A stretch of 48,373 nt of DNA from Corallococcus terminator (GCF_003611635.1 NZ_RAVZ01000024.1:1-48373), one strand, 5' to 3'; positions 1 through 9,520 are shown, counted from the stretch's first letter. Notes: generated by a model from the letters alone, not told the origin. Translations and numbers: made by a program.

Positions 1-291
1 CCCCAGTACCTCGTGCTCACCGGAGGCTCGCCCTTCCTGCGTGCCATCGGCTTCGTGCGCCGCGTGGACGGCGAACCCCTGCCGGGCTTCGTCAACCTGT
101 CGGTGTCGAAGATGGCCACGCTCACGCTGCCTACGGAGCCGGGCCAATACGAGTTCCGCTTCCAGACCCGCAACGGCAATGGCGACTTCAAGCTCGGCCA
201 GCGCACCGAGCGTGGCTCTCCCAAGAACGTGCGCGACTTCGAGATGGAGCCCTCGGGCGCCGTGCAGATCTACCGCTTCAGCATCCCTTGA
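1..291 (+). CDS. C-terminal fragment of an unrecognised protein
   Basis: The reading frame is open from the first base and stops with TGA at 289-291, so at least 96 residues of a longer protein are seen and the start lies outside the window. The fragment alternates hydrophobic and polar residues, with short glycine turns (for example GNGDFKLGQ), which suggests a beta-sandwich or other all-beta C-terminal domain. I do not recognise the family. It runs towards the minus-strand gene at 352-1383, and a strong hairpin lies between the two stop codons. Codon usage fits the high-GC neighbours, so the frame is likely real. Confidence 0.7.
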   Translation, partial: PQYLVLTGGSPFLRAIGFVRRVDGEPLPGFVNLSVSKMATLTLPTEPGQYEFRFQTRNGNGDFKLGQRTERGSPKNVRDFEMEPSGAVQIYRFSIP

Positions 292-301
292 GCCGAACCG
301 A

Positions 302-344
302 CAGGCTCCCATCCCTTCCGTGAAACACGAAAGATGGGAGCCTG
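302..344. terminator. Bidirectional terminator-like hairpin
   Basis: Perfect 12-base arms at 302-313 and 333-344 (CAGGCTCCCATC and its complement) enclose a 19-base loop that can pair further through CGTG/CACG. It sits between two convergent stop codons (291 and 352). No long T run follows on either strand, which is common in high-GC genomes. Confidence 0.7.
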
Positions 345-351
345 CCTTGAA

Positions 352-1383
352 TCAAGGGCCGGTCAGGAGCCGCGCGAGCATCTCAAGCCCCGGCGCTTCC
401 AATGGCACACGCCCGCGCAACGCGGCGAACAGCGACCACCCATGGTTCGACAGGAGGACGACCCCCGCGTCCGCCTGGGGCGCGAAGCCCAGGAAGCCCA
501 CGGAGCCCCCCATCACCGACGAGCGCCACAGCACGTCGTGCCCACGCACCTGGGACACGGTCCATCCCAATCCCATACGCACGGGCCCCGCCTCCACGCG
601 CGGCGCATGCGTCATCCCCAGGGCGCGAACGATGGACGGCTCGCCCCGTCCCAGGTTCGCATCCAGGAAGCGCAGCAGGTCTCCCGCGGTGGAGTGCAGC
701 GCACCCGCGCCGGGGAGCGCCGGAAACGTCCAGGGCGGCACGGGCTTGCCGCGCGCGGTGTGTCCGGACAAGAGCCTCGGGAGCAGCTCGTCGGACACCC
801 TCGCCGTGGTGTCGACCATCCCCAGGGGCTTGAAGAGCAGATCCCGCAGCGCGTGTCCGTAGTTCAGCCCCGCGCGCCTTGAGAGCGCATGGCCCAGCAC
901 GCCCATGCCCAGGAAGGACTCCGCATGGGGACGCGGTGACGGACGCTCCGGGTGGTAGCCGCGCAGGAACTCCCCGAACAGGCCCGCCGAATAATGGCCG
1001 AACGGATCCTCCGGGTTCTGCGGCGCCGCGTGCAGGTTGGGCGGCAGGTGCGGCAGGCCCGAGGTGTGCGTCGCGAGCTGCTCCACCGTGATGCGGCCCG
1101 CGACGTCGTCCACCAGCAGGGCCCGGGGAATCAGCTCCGACAGCGGAGTGTCGAGCCGCAGCCGCTGCCCTTCCACCAATACCGCGGCGAGCGCCGCCGT
1201 GAAGACCTCCGTGAGCGCGCCCAGGGAGAACACCGCATCCGTGGGCGGAGGTGTCCCCTTGCCCTTGAGGCCCAGCACGTGGTGCTCCCCCCGCAGGGTG
1301 ATGCCCGCGCACAGGGCCGCGGAGCGATACCCGCGCACGTAACGCCGCGTCTCGGCCTGGAGGAGTTCGGAAGGGATCGGCAT
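352..1383 (-). CDS. Serine beta-lactamase-fold protein lacking catalytic residues (predicted pseudoenzyme)
   Basis: 343 residues with the layout of the class C beta-lactamase/esterase (PBP4*-like) family: the helix after the active site, the conserved THTSGLP (residues 106-111 region), the KPLGM turn near 185-189 and a GALHSTAGDLLRFL segment near 227-240 are all present. The catalytic residues are not. The usual S-x-x-K appears as A-L-T-E (56-59), the Y-S-N motif as E-S-F (155-157) and the H-x-G motif as V-M-G (290-292). There is no signal peptide, so it is probably cytoplasmic. By fold it should bind rather than hydrolyse peptidoglycan-like or beta-lactam-like ligands, but that is inference. 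A second family member with intact motifs lies at 4889-6328. Confidence 0.8.
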   Translation of the reverse strand: MPIPSELLQAETRRYVRGYRSAALCAGITLRGEHHVLGLKGKGTPPPTDAVFSLGALTEVFTAALAAVLVEGQRLRLDTPLSELIPRALLVDDVAGRITVEQLATHTSGLPHLPPNLHAAPQNPEDPFGHYSAGLFGEFLRGYHPERPSPRPHAESFLGMGVLGHALSRRAGLNYGHALRDLLFKPLGMVDTTARVSDELLPRLLSGHTARGKPVPPWTFPALPGAGALHSTAGDLLRFLDANLGRGEPSIVRALGMTHAPRVEAGPVRMGLGWTVSQVRGHDVLWRSSVMGGSVGFLGFAPQADAGVVLLSNHGWSLFAALRGRVPLEAPGLEMLARLLTGP

Positions 1384-1643
1384 GGGGTGGTGCGGCTCTT
1401 ACGGGCCCCCTGCCCCGCGACGCAAGCCTTCCAGACCGCTCCTGTCAGGCGTGCCCCTGCGCCAGCGTCCACCTGTTGGAAGGACACGCACCCACGACAC
1501 GTCGCCCGCGTTCGCCCCTGCTGGCGTTCGCCGTGGCCGTGTCAGGTCCCGCAGGTGCCGGCGTCAGACACGGCCCGCCTGCCCTTCCACGCCGCATCGC
1601 CGACCCCGGAAGGGCCGCGCCCACCCTGACGAAAGGTTCGTGG

Positions 1644-2528
1644 ATGTCCCTTCCCCGCTCCCGGTCCGTCCCTCCCGCCCTCCTCTTCGGTCGCAATCCG
1701 CACCAGTCCGACACGTTCGACGTGGAAGCGGACGCGGCGGAAGCGCTCGGACTCGACACGTATCAGGCGGACCTCTCCGCACTGCTGTCCGGCGATGCGT
1801 CACGGGCGCTCGCGGGCGTTCCGGAGCGAGGACACCTCCCGCTGCTCTATCGCGGCTGGATGCTCACGGAAGAGGAGTACGGCGCACTCGATGAAGCCGT
1901 CACCGCGCTCGGCCACCGGTTGATGACCACCCCCGAGCAGTACGCCACCGCGAACTACCTGCCGAACTGGTATCCGCGCCTCGCTGGCTACACCGCGCGC
2001 TCCGTGTGGACCGACGGGCCGGATGCCCCCGGAGCGTGGCAGGCGGCGCGGGTGCTGGGGCCTCCGCCGTGGATCGTGAAGGACCATGTGAAGTCCGCCA
2101 AGGAGCGCTGGGCGGAGGCGTGCTTCGTTCCAGCCGGCGCCACGCGCGAGGACTTCGAGCGCACCTGCGCCAACCTCCTGGACGAGCGCGGCGACCGCTT
2201 CGAGCGGGGCTTCGTGGTCCGCCGCTTCCTGCCACTCAAGGTTTACGGAAGGACCCCGGCGGGACCCGCGCACCTGGAGTTCCGCCTGTTCTTCGGCAGG
2301 GGCCGGCTGATCGCGGCCGAGCCGTACCATGAGTTCGACGTGGAGGTTCCGGACTTCACCGCCTTCGAAGCGCTGGGCAGGCGCGTCCCGTCGCCCTTCT
2401 TCACCCTGGATGTCGCGATGATGGAGGACGGCGGATGGGCCGTGGTGGAGGTGAATGACGGAGGCGTCTCCGGCCTTCCGCCCGGCCTCGATCCCCGGGA
2501 GCTCTTCGCCGCGCTCCTCGGCGTGTGA
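1644..2528 (+). CDS. ATP-grasp domain protein, R2K-like
   Basis: 294 residues. The start at 1644 is chosen because an AAAGG sequence lies 7-8 bases upstream and the frame further upstream is not protein-like. The middle carries WIVKDHVKSAKERWAEAC (around residues 145-160), matching the lysine-rich nucleotide-binding region of ATP-grasp proteins of the R2K clade. Near the end, FTLDVAMMEDGGWAVVEVNDG supplies the acidic and asparagine metal-binding residues (D, E, N) typical of ATP-grasp enzymes. Such enzymes join a carboxylate to an amine or thiol using ATP. The substrate here is unknown. No export signal is seen. It is divergent from the pseudoenzyme at 352-1383 and nearly abuts the convergent gene ending at 2541. 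Confidence 0.75.
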   Translation: MSLPRSRSVPPALLFGRNPHQSDTFDVEADAAEALGLDTYQADLSALLSGDASRALAGVPERGHLPLLYRGWMLTEEEYGALDEAVTALGHRLMTTPEQYATANYLPNWYPRLAGYTARSVWTDGPDAPGAWQAARVLGPPPWIVKDHVKSAKERWAEACFVPAGATREDFERTCANLLDERGDRFERGFVVRRFLPLKVYGRTPAGPAHLEFRLFFGRGRLIAAEPYHEFDVEVPDFTAFEALGRRVPSPFFTLDVAMMEDGGWAVVEVNDGGVSGLPPGLDPRELFAALLGV

Positions 2529-2540
2529 TGGGCGGCAGCC

Positions 2541-3341
2541 TCACATCGAGGAGGTGTATTTCCGGGAAGCCTCCTCGAAGCCGATGATGGGCGCGACGAG
2601 CAATCCGTCGGGCAGGCGGCGCCCTCCGAGAGGGTCGATGGCATCAAGGGCATAGGACGGTGCTTTCGGATCCAGGCCCGAGATGATCACATCGAAGGTC
2701 GTCGCCGGACCGCCCTGGGGCACGAACCAGTGGATGTTGTCTCGCGCCGAGCACATGGTCGAAACCTCCCCCGTGGCCGCGAGATGATCCCGGGTGGGAC
2801 GGATGACCATCGCTCCGTCTTCGTCCCGCACCCGATCGAAATTGCGGATGCGGAACCGGCCTTCGACGACCATGTGCGCGGACACCATGTTCTTGTGTCC
2901 GTGCGGCGTGATGACGTTGTGGGGCTGGAACTCGAACAGGGCCGTGGCGTAGTTCAGGCGGCGTGGCGCACCCGCACCATCGAGAAACACGACCGAGCGC
3001 TTCCTCGGGTCATTCGTGCCGCCGACATTCCCCGCCTTGAGCCGGGACCGCCGCACCTCGGCCATCAACTCCGCGACATCGACTTCGGCGGCCAGCCGTT
3101 CCACTTCGGTGCACCAGCCCTCCGGACGGACCTGGCCAGAAGCAAGCGTCCGGGCGAGCTCCTGCTGACGGTCCACCCAGCGGCCCGGCGAAAGACGCCG
3201 GGAGGGCGGCGCGGCCCGCGCCTCGCCGAGCAGGGCATAGAGCACAAAGCCAGACATCATCGCGCCAAGGTGGCCCCGGCGGGTCAGGCCCAGGACCTCC
3301 GTGGCGGATTCAGCTCCAGTCGCTTCGTCGGATGCGCTCAT
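2541..3341 (-). CDS. Tat-exported cupin-like protein
   Basis: 266 residues from the ATG at 3341, preceded by GGCAGGA. A start 48 bases upstream is possible but adds a poor N-terminus. Residues 20-43 form a twin-arginine-type leader (LTRRGHLGAMMSG followed by a hydrophobic stretch ending in ARA), so export of a folded protein is likely. A beta-rich core contains TPHGHKNMVSAHMVVEG (145-161), which resembles the first cupin motif with metal-ligand histidines H147, H149 and H156. RDNIHWFVP (200-208) could supply the second motif. This suggests a metal-binding small-molecule or sugar enzyme, or a sensor. I cannot name the reaction. It is divergent from the lipoprotein gene at 3458, with 116 bp between. 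Confidence 0.7.
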   Translation of the reverse strand: MSASDEATGAESATEVLGLTRRGHLGAMMSGFVLYALLGEARAAPPSRRLSPGRWVDRQQELARTLASGQVRPEGWCTEVERLAAEVDVAELMAEVRRSRLKAGNVGGTNDPRKRSVVFLDGAGAPRRLNYATALFEFQPHNVITPHGHKNMVSAHMVVEGRFRIRNFDRVRDEDGAMVIRPTRDHLAATGEVSTMCSARDNIHWFVPQGGPATTFDVIISGLDPKAPSYALDAIDPLGGRRLPDGLLVAPIIGFEEASRKYTSSM

Positions 3342-3457
3342 GCGTCCTGCCTTCGCCAGGGTCTTCCCGCCCCTCGCAGGCTGGCACATCCCACCTCGTC
3401 GTGGAACGCATCCTGGCCCGATGCGACGTCCCAGGGCCCGGTGCTACCGTCGCGGCC

Positions 3458-4783
3458 ATGAAGGCCTGTCCCTCGCGAAACCGCTCACTGCTCCACCGCC
3501 TCGCCGCCCTCCTCCTCGTGGGCGCCACCGCGTGCGGAGGCTGTCAGGCGACCGATGCCGAGCGCGCCGCGAAGGAGCGCGCGGCTATCGAGGAGCGCAT
3601 GCGCGACTCCGTCGCCATCCTCCCCTACCGCGCCTTCAAGCTCACCCTGCGCGCGGATGGCGATCCCCGCGCCCCGGAGGAGGTCGCCCTGCTCTGGAAG
3701 GCGCTGGCCGAAACGCGCGAGCTTCCCGACAAGCCCCTCACCGACGAAGCGACGCGCGACGCGGCCCGCACATACCTGAACCTGGGCGTCGCCTTCTACA
3801 AGGCACGCAAGACGCTCCAGACGCGCGACGAGGACGAGTTCCCCCTGCTGTGGTCCAAATGGATGCCCGGCAGCCCCGTGCCCATGGCCGCCTATGACGC
3901 GGGCCACGAGCACGCGATGCTCGCCTCCGTCTGGCTCCTGCTGGACCGGGCCGCGAAGGCCGGCCACATCCCCTCCACGGAGCTGGCCCTCTACGAACTG
4001 TCGCGCGCCACGCCGACCCCCACCTGGTCCCCGCCCCTGCGCGCGGCGGTGCAGGCGAACCGGGGCCTCGCCTTCTGTCAGGCCGGCTACCACTACGCCG
4101 CCGAGGAGGAACTGAACGCCTTCCTCATCGAGGCCGAGCGTCTCCCCGCCGAGGACTTCGGGTCCATCCGCGGAAGCACGCCCGCGCAGTCGCGCGAGAT
4201 GGTTCTCGCCGCCGGGCACTTCCTGCGCGCGTGGAACCGCATGGCCCTCAAGCGGCAACCGGCCGCCGAGGACGACATCGAACAGGGCCTGCGCTCACTC
4301 CAGACGCTGGGCGTGGAGAACGAGCTTACGTGGTGGGGCTGGGCCTTCATCCACGCACGGCGCGAACGCTACGCGGAGGCCGCGGCCTCGCTCGACAAGC
4401 TCGCGGCCAGTCCCTTCCTGGAGGAGACGGAGCGCCGCGAGGTCCATGAAAGCGCGGCGGCCCTGCGCAACCACGGCGACAGCCTGCCCGTGTTCCAGCA
4501 GGCCCGCGCGGGCCTCCTCCTCGGACGGGCGTTGCTTGCGCGCGCCGGGGGCCTGGAGCACGTGCTCACCGTGGCGCTCGGCCCCGAACAGGCGAAGCAG
4601 CTCTACGCGCCCATCGCCTGGATGGAGCGGGTGCGCCAGGGCACCGCGACCCTCTCCCCGGAGCAGGTGGCCCAGGGCGCGGGCGAGACGCTCGACCGCG
4701 CGCGAGAAGCGGGCAGCAAGGGCTGGGATGCCCTCAAGCAGCGCCTGGGCGACAAGGCCACGGCCGGGGACACGCCCCCGTGA
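3458..4783 (+). CDS. Putative lipoprotein with helical TPR-like repeats
   Basis: 441 residues. The N-terminus is basic, then hydrophobic (LLHRLAALLLVGATACGGC), with a cysteine in a loose lipobox (ATAC). Export and perhaps lipidation are likely, although alanine at -3 is atypical. The mature part is almost wholly alpha-helical and rich in A, L, E and R, with helix pairs such as AVQANRGLAFCQAGYHYAAEE and LTWWGWAFIHARRERYAEAAA that look like tetratricopeptide repeats. A helical tail near the end (GETLDRAREAGSKGWDALK) may be an amphipathic coiled coil. This suggests a periplasmic scaffold. No catalytic motif or named family is recognised. Confidence 0.7.
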   Translation: MKACPSRNRSLLHRLAALLLVGATACGGCQATDAERAAKERAAIEERMRDSVAILPYRAFKLTLRADGDPRAPEEVALLWKALAETRELPDKPLTDEATRDAARTYLNLGVAFYKARKTLQTRDEDEFPLLWSKWMPGSPVPMAAYDAGHEHAMLASVWLLLDRAAKAGHIPSTELALYELSRATPTPTWSPPLRAAVQANRGLAFCQAGYHYAAEEELNAFLIEAERLPAEDFGSIRGSTPAQSREMVLAAGHFLRAWNRMALKRQPAAEDDIEQGLRSLQTLGVENELTWWGWAFIHARRERYAEAAASLDKLAASPFLEETERREVHESAAALRNHGDSLPVFQQARAGLLLGRALLARAGGLEHVLTVALGPEQAKQLYAPIAWMERVRQGTATLSPEQVAQGAGETLDRAREAGSKGWDALKQRLGDKATAGDTPP

Positions 4784-4888
4784 CGCGGAGCCTCGCGGCG
4801 CCCGTGGGGTAGACCTCCAGGCCCGCCCCCCCAGGCCGAGGAGGGACTGGGATGAAGCACCTCCCTCGCACGGCTATCCTGGAGCGCG

Positions 4889-6328
4889 ATGACAACCCAC
4901 GCTTCAGGGGCCCCCATGCGCAATCCGTCCCAGCCGCTCGCGATGTTCGCGGTCTTGATGTGCAGCCTGTTCGTCGCCCCCACCGCCTCCGCGCAGGCCC
5001 CGCTCCGGGCAAGGATTGACGCCTTCGTGCAGGCTGAACTGGCCCGTCAGAAGGTGCCCGGCCTCGCCGTGGGCGTGGTGAGCCATGGCAAGGTCCTGCT
5101 GGCGAAAGGCTATGGCTTTTCCAATCTGGAACACCGCGTCCCGGTCACCGCCGACACGCTCTTCCAGTCCGGCTCCGTGGGCAAACAGTTCACCACGATG
5201 GCGGTAATGGCCCAGGTGGAGGCAGGAAGGCTGTCCCTGTCCGACAAGGTGACGAAGTTCTTCCCCGACGCGCCCGCGACCTGGAGCGCCATCACGGTGC
5301 GCCACCTGCTGACGCACACCTCCGGCATCGCCGACCTGGAGGGACTGCTCGACACGCGCAAGGACTACACGGACGAGGAGCTGGCGCGCTTCGCGTATGC
5401 CCTGCCCCTCGAATTTTCCGCCGGCTCCCGCTGGAACTACAGCAACACCGGCTATGTCCTGCTGGGCATCCTCGTGAACCGCGTCGCGGGCACCTTCTAC
5501 GGGAACGTCCTCGCGGAGCAGGTCTTCAAGCCCGCCGGAATGAAGACCGCGCGCGGCATCAGCGAGGCGGACATCGTCCCGAACCGCGCGGCCGGCTACC
5601 GGCAGGTCGACGGCGAATTGAAGAACCAGGAGTGGGTTTCCCCGTCGCTCAACACCACCGGAGACGGCTCGCTCTATGTCTCCGTGAAGGACATGCTGGC
5701 CTGGGATGCCGCCGTGCAGCGGCAAGCCTTCCTCACCCCGGAGAGCTGGAAGGAGATCCTCTCCCCCGTGAAGCTCAACAGCGGGGCCCCCTACCCCTAT
5801 GGCTTCGGATGGCAGCTTGAAGAGCGCGGCGGCAAGCCCATCCACCTGCACGGCGGCGCGTGGCAGGGCTTCCGGAGCACCTTCGCGCGCTACATCGGGG
5901 ACTCGCTCTCCATCGTCGTGCTGGCCAACGCGGACTTCGCCCAGACCGGGAGCTTCGTGGATGGCATCGCCACGCTCGTCAATCCCTCGCTCGCCATCCC
6001 TCCCCTCGCGCCCATCGAGGACCGCGAGCCCCACGTCACCGCTCGACTCAAGCAATTGCTGGAGCAGGCCCGGACCGGGACGCTCTCTCCCGGTGACTTC
6101 GCGTCCCTTCCGCCGAAGGCCTTCGAGGAACTCGCGAAGCGCCACCAGCAGGCCCTGGGGGCGCTGGGGCCCGCGGGGGCCCTGGTGCTGGCGCAGCGGC
6201 TCACCCGGGGCGATGACCGCCTCTACACGTACCTGGTGACGTTCGGGCCCCGGACCTTCCGCTACTTCGTGGTGCTCACCCCCGAGGACCGGGTGGCGGC
6301 CTTCGGCATGAGACCGCACACGCCCTGA
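4889..6328 (+). CDS. Secreted serine hydrolase, beta-lactamase/PBP4* family
   Basis: 479 residues, or 470 if the ATG at 4916 is used; the latter gives the cleaner signal peptide ([15 protein letters not shown]... ending PTASAQA). All family motifs are intact: S-V-G-K at residues 96-99 (nucleophile Ser96, general base Lys99), Y-S-N in [12 protein letters not shown], and H-G-G in [17 protein letters not shown] and a PAGM turn are also typical. These enzymes cleave or transfer D-alanyl peptides, esters or D-amino-acid amides in the periplasm; the substrate cannot be told from sequence. The last 120 residues form an extra domain with lipocalin-like beta strands, as in many long members. It provides an internal contrast with the motif-less relative at 352-1383. 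Confidence 0.9.
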   Translation: MTTHASGAPMRNPSQPLAMFAVLMCSLFVAPTASAQAPLRARIDAFVQAELARQKVPGLAVGVVSHGKVLLAKGYGFSNLEHRVPVTADTLFQSGSVGKQFTTMAVMAQVEAGRLSLSDKVTKFFPDAPATWSAITVRHLLTHTSGIADLEGLLDTRKDYTDEELARFAYALPLEFSAGSRWNYSNTGYVLLGILVNRVAGTFYGNVLAEQVFKPAGMKTARGISEADIVPNRAAGYRQVDGELKNQEWVSPSLNTTGDGSLYVSVKDMLAWDAAVQRQAFLTPESWKEILSPVKLNSGAPYPYGFGWQLEERGGKPIHLHGGAWQGFRSTFARYIGDSLSIVVLANADFAQTGSFVDGIATLVNPSLAIPPLAPIEDREPHVTARLKQLLEQARTGTLSPGDFASLPPKAFEELAKRHQQALGALGPAGALVLAQRLTRGDDRLYTYLVTFGPRTFRYFVVLTPEDRVAAFGMRPHTP

Positions 6329-6346
6329 GCGCATCCTCCCCCTGCT

Positions 6347-6389
6347 CGCCTGCCTGCATCGCCTTCCCAGGAAGGCAGACAGGCAGGCG
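6347..6389 (+). terminator. Nested hairpin terminator
   Basis: Outer 10-base arms at 6347-6356 and 6380-6389 (CGCCTGCCTG and its complement) enclose an inner perfect hairpin, GCCTTCC at 6361-6367 pairing with 6370-6376. It begins 18 bases after the serine hydrolase stop codon and probably ends that transcript before the dehydrogenase gene. Confidence 0.65.
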
Positions 6390-6474
6390 GCCTCCGGGGC
6401 CAGCCTCTGCTCACGACGAAGGGAGGGCCCAGCTTCCTGGAAAGCCTTCTTCCCCTTCCAAGGAGCAGCACCCG

Positions 6475-7647
6475 ATGAAAGCCATCTGCTGGCACGGTCA
6501 CGGGGACGTCCGCTACGAGACCGTCCCCGACCCGAAAATCGAAGCCCCCAGCGACGCCATCATCAAGGTCACCCGCACGGCCATCTGTGGTTCGGACCTG
6601 CACCTGCTGGACGGCTACATGCCGACCATGAAGAGCGGGGACGTGCTCGGCCACGAATTCATGGGCGAGGTGGTGGAGACCGGCGCCAGCGTCACGAAGC
6701 TCAAGAAGGGCGACCGGGTCATCGTCCCCTTCAACCTCGCGTGCGGCGAGTGCTTCTTCTGCAAGAAGACGCTGTTCTCGCTGTGCGACCGCTCCAACCG
6801 CAACGCGGAGGTCGCCGCGAAGGTGATGGGCTATTCGCCCTCCGGCCTCTTCGGCTACTCGCACATGCTGGGCGGCTACTCCGGCGGCCAGGCCGAGTAC
6901 GTGCGCGTGCCGTACGCGGACGTGGGCCCGCTCAAGATTCCGGACGGCCTCACCGAGGAGCAGGTGCTCTTCCTCACGGACATCTTCCCCACCGGCTACA
7001 TGGCGGCGGAGCACTGTGAGATGGAGAAGGGCGACACCGTGGCGGTGTGGGGCTGCGGTCCCGTGGGCCAGTTCGCCATCCAGAGCGCCTGGATGTTCGG
7101 CGCGGGCCGGGTCATCGCCATCGACCATGTGCCGGAACGACTGGCGCTCGCGAAGTCCTGGGGCAAGGCGGAGACCATCGACTTCCTGAAGCAGGACGTC
7201 TTCGACACGCTCAACGAGCTGACGAAGGGCCGAGGGCCGGACCGCTGCATCGACGCGGTGGGCGCCGAGGCCCATGGCACCGGCAGCTTCGACGCGATGC
7301 TCGACAAGGCGAAGGCCGCGGTGAAGCTCGCCACGGACCGGCCGCACGCGCTGCGCCAGGCCATCCACTGCTGCCGCAAGGGCGGCACCGTGTCCGTCCC
7401 CGGCGTCTACGTGGGCTTCCTGGACAAGGTCCCGATGGGGGCCTTCGTCAACAAGGGGCTCACGATGAAGTCCGGGCAGACGCACACGCACCGCTACACG
7501 CGGCCCCTGCTGGAGAAGATCCAGGCGGGCGCCATCGACCCGACCCGGCTCATCACCCACCGCGCGAAGCTTTCGGAGGCGCCCGCCCTCTACAAGAAGT
7601 TCCGCGACAAGGAAGAGGGCTGCATCAAGGTCGTCCTGTCGCCGTAG
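6475..7647 (+). CDS. Zinc-dependent alcohol dehydrogenase, FdhA-like
   Basis: 390 residues with AAGGAG 10-15 bases before the ATG. It is a medium-chain dehydrogenase/reductase. Catalytic zinc ligands are Cys38 (AICGSDLH), His60 and Glu61 (GHEFMGEV). The structural zinc lobe has Cys90, Cys93, Cys96 and Cys104. A Rossmann motif (GCGPVGQ) is followed by an acidic residue (AIDH), which points to NAD rather than NADP. The insertion around 110-145 ([14 protein letters not shown]) and the length match the glutathione-independent formaldehyde dehydrogenase-like subfamily. It probably oxidises short alcohols or aldehydes, though the substrate is not determined. It converges on the acyltransferase gene ending at 7664. 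Confidence 0.92.
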   Translation: MKAICWHGHGDVRYETVPDPKIEAPSDAIIKVTRTAICGSDLHLLDGYMPTMKSGDVLGHEFMGEVVETGASVTKLKKGDRVIVPFNLACGECFFCKKTLFSLCDRSNRNAEVAAKVMGYSPSGLFGYSHMLGGYSGGQAEYVRVPYADVGPLKIPDGLTEEQVLFLTDIFPTGYMAAEHCEMEKGDTVAVWGCGPVGQFAIQSAWMFGAGRVIAIDHVPERLALAKSWGKAETIDFLKQDVFDTLNELTKGRGPDRCIDAVGAEAHGTGSFDAMLDKAKAAVKLATDRPHALRQAIHCCRKGGTVSVPGVYVGFLDKVPMGAFVNKGLTMKSGQTHTHRYTRPLLEKIQAGAIDPTRLITHRAKLSEAPALYKKFRDKEEGCIKVVLSP

Positions 7648-7663
7648 GCGCCCCGCCGCGCGC

Positions 7664-8533
7664 CTACTCCTGGCCCGTCAGCCGGTAGTAGGCGTGGGGG
7701 CGGCGCCAGCGGATGAAGGCCTGGGCCAGCGGGTTCATCCCCCACTGGATGGGGATGTTGTCCACGATGAAGCCCAGGTCGTCCTTGAACTGTCCCAGTT
7801 GGGAGACCTCGCGGGCGTGCAGGCCGCCCACCAGCGTGTGGACGGACTTGAGCCTCCGGCAGACCTGCGCGAATTCGTAGCTCAGGCCGGTGGAGATGTT
7901 CGTCGGCAGCGCCCACGTGGCGTAGTAGGCGCTGAAGCCATACGCGACGCCGTCCACCACGTAGCCATCCAGGTAGCCGCCCAGCTTGCCGTCAATCAAT
8001 CCGGCCAGCACGCACCAGTGGTCGGAGATGAAGTACTTCCTCACGTCCTTGAGGTAGGCCTCCGGCGTGGGGATCTTCTTGTGCTGGGTCCGGCTCAGCG
8101 CATCCCGGACGACCCCATAGCCCTGCTCCAGCAGGACCGAAGGCCCGGTGAGCTGGACGATGCGGACCGTCTTCTGACACTTGCGCAGCTTGTTGCGCCG
8201 GTTCGAGGACAGGTGGCTGGCGTCGTAGGTGTTCAGGTCCTTGATGCGCACCACGGGCACCGTGCCGGTGGCGGACTTCGCCGTCTCTGGCGTCAGCGCC
8301 GCCCGGAAGCCCCAGGAGAGCGGCGTGGGAGAGGTGGCCTCCGCGGGCGTCAGCCGGGCCAACAGGTGCACCGGTTGGAAGAAGCCGGGCGCGCCCGACT
8401 GCTCCCAGTAGTGGCCCCGATGAGAGATGACGCGAACACCTTCCTCGCGCCGACGTTCAGCCAGCTCCCGCTCCGTGAGACACGCGAAGTGGGCGTTCTC
8501 GGCGTCGCGAAGCTGGGGAAGCGAGAGCACCAT
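7664..8533 (-). CDS. GNAT/FemAB-like acyltransferase
   Basis: 289 residues with AAAGGA 6 bases before the ATG. The sequence has the look of a single GNAT-type domain preceded by a beta-rich half: RRNKLRKCQKTVRIV (basic, near 110-125), then VLAGLIDGKLGGYLDGYVVDGVAYGF, the paired strands that form the acyl-CoA cleft, and later a helix with LSYEFAQVCRR. It lies 33 bp downstream of another acyltransferase gene on the same strand (8567-9520), so they are probably co-transcribed. They are divergent from the Wza gene. N- or O-acylation of a sugar in the polysaccharide made next door is the likely job, by context only. Confidence 0.7.
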   Translation of the reverse strand: MVLSLPQLRDAENAHFACLTERELAERRREEGVRVISHRGHYWEQSGAPGFFQPVHLLARLTPAEATSPTPLSWGFRAALTPETAKSATGTVPVVRIKDLNTYDASHLSSNRRNKLRKCQKTVRIVQLTGPSVLLEQGYGVVRDALSRTQHKKIPTPEAYLKDVRKYFISDHWCVLAGLIDGKLGGYLDGYVVDGVAYGFSAYYATWALPTNISTGLSYEFAQVCRRLKSVHTLVGGLHAREVSQLGQFKDDLGFIVDNIPIQWGMNPLAQAFIRWRRPHAYYRLTGQE

Positions 8534-8566
8534 GGCAGTCCTTTCTGGAACGCCTGCGAGCCGCGG

Positions 8567-9520
8567 TCAGGACCGCGGCGCGCGATAGGCGGGGAAGTAA
8601 TCCGTGGCCTCGTGGCCCCGGGACAGTTCGGCGTACACGTCGGGGTCGCAGATGAGGTCGTGCGTGTAGAAGCTGGACATCCTGTTGGCGAAGCCCCGCT
8701 TGAACTGCTCGAGGCGGTCACCCGGGCGGAGGCCGCCGCCCAGGTGCATGGGGGCCTCCAGCTTCGCGGAGAGCTCCACCAGCACCGGGTACTCGTTCTT
8801 CTCCGGCGAGTGCTTCAGGTAGGCGTCCGCCGTGCCCCCGATGAAGTGGTGCAGGAGCCCGTCGCTGAGGACCGCGAGCGCGGAGGACGCGATGGCCCCA
8901 TCCGGGGCGCGCGTGGTCACCAGCCAGGCGAAGCCGCAGGTGAACACCTCCTCGAACCACGCATCCGTGAAGTCATACCGGGCATCCGCCCTGTCGCGGG
9001 CCAGCGTCCGCCGGTAGAGCGCCTTGAGCGCCTCGCGCTGCTCCTCGGTGGACTCCTTCACCGGCACATAGGTGCTGACATAACCCAGCCGGGTGTTGCG
9101 GCGGATGTCCGCTGCGTGGTCGTCGCGGAAGCGCACCGGCTGGGTGCTGTCGATGAGGCACACGTCGGTGCGCAGCCTCCCGCCCGAAAAGCAGCACGGG
9201 CCGCCAATCCGGTCGCGCACGAAGATGCTGACCAGCTCCATGCCCCGCCAATCGATGGCGTCCGGGGGCACCTCGCTCATCCCGTTCAGCTCCGCGCCGG
9301 GAAACCCATACGGCGACACCGCGTCCCGGTAGGGCGTGCCTTCAATGGGCCGCACGATGAGCGGCACCCGCAGCGCCCGGCCCTCCCCGTCCTCCACGAT
9401 GAGGCTGTGGGTGACGCCTTCGGCTTTCAGGTACGGCTCCGACCGGAAGTAGTCCGCGCAGCAAGCCCGCTGCCCCCCATCCGGAACGAGGATGGCCCTC
9501 CACTGGGTCATGGATTGCAT
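8567..9520 (-). CDS. FemAB/GNAT-like acyltransferase, paralogue A
   Basis: 317 residues from the ATG at 9520, chosen because GGAGG lies 7 bases upstream; an ATG 45 bases further upstream lacks this. It aligns end to end with the protein at 20558-21508, sharing blocks such as RVPLIVRPIEGTPYRD versus HLPLIVRPIEGTPYRD, SPYGFPG, ELVSIFVRDR, TTRAPDG, GGTADA, HLGGGL and FKRGFAN. The C-terminal half resembles the GNAT-like domain of FemAB-related enzymes (Acetyltransf_6 type), which attach acyl or aminoacyl groups to amines on cell-envelope glycans. It is the first gene of a probable two-gene minus-strand operon. There is no signal peptide, so it acts in the cytoplasm on nucleotide- or lipid-linked sugars (inference). 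Confidence 0.75.
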   Translation of the reverse strand: MQSMTQWRAILVPDGGQRACCADYFRSEPYLKAEGVTHSLIVEDGEGRALRVPLIVRPIEGTPYRDAVSPYGFPGAELNGMSEVPPDAIDWRGMELVSIFVRDRIGGPCCFSGGRLRTDVCLIDSTQPVRFRDDHAADIRRNTRLGYVSTYVPVKESTEEQREALKALYRRTLARDRADARYDFTDAWFEEVFTCGFAWLVTTRAPDGAIASSALAVLSDGLLHHFIGGTADAYLKHSPEKNEYPVLVELSAKLEAPMHLGGGLRPGDRLEQFKRGFANRMSSFYTHDLICDPDVYAELSRGHEATDYFPAYRAPRS

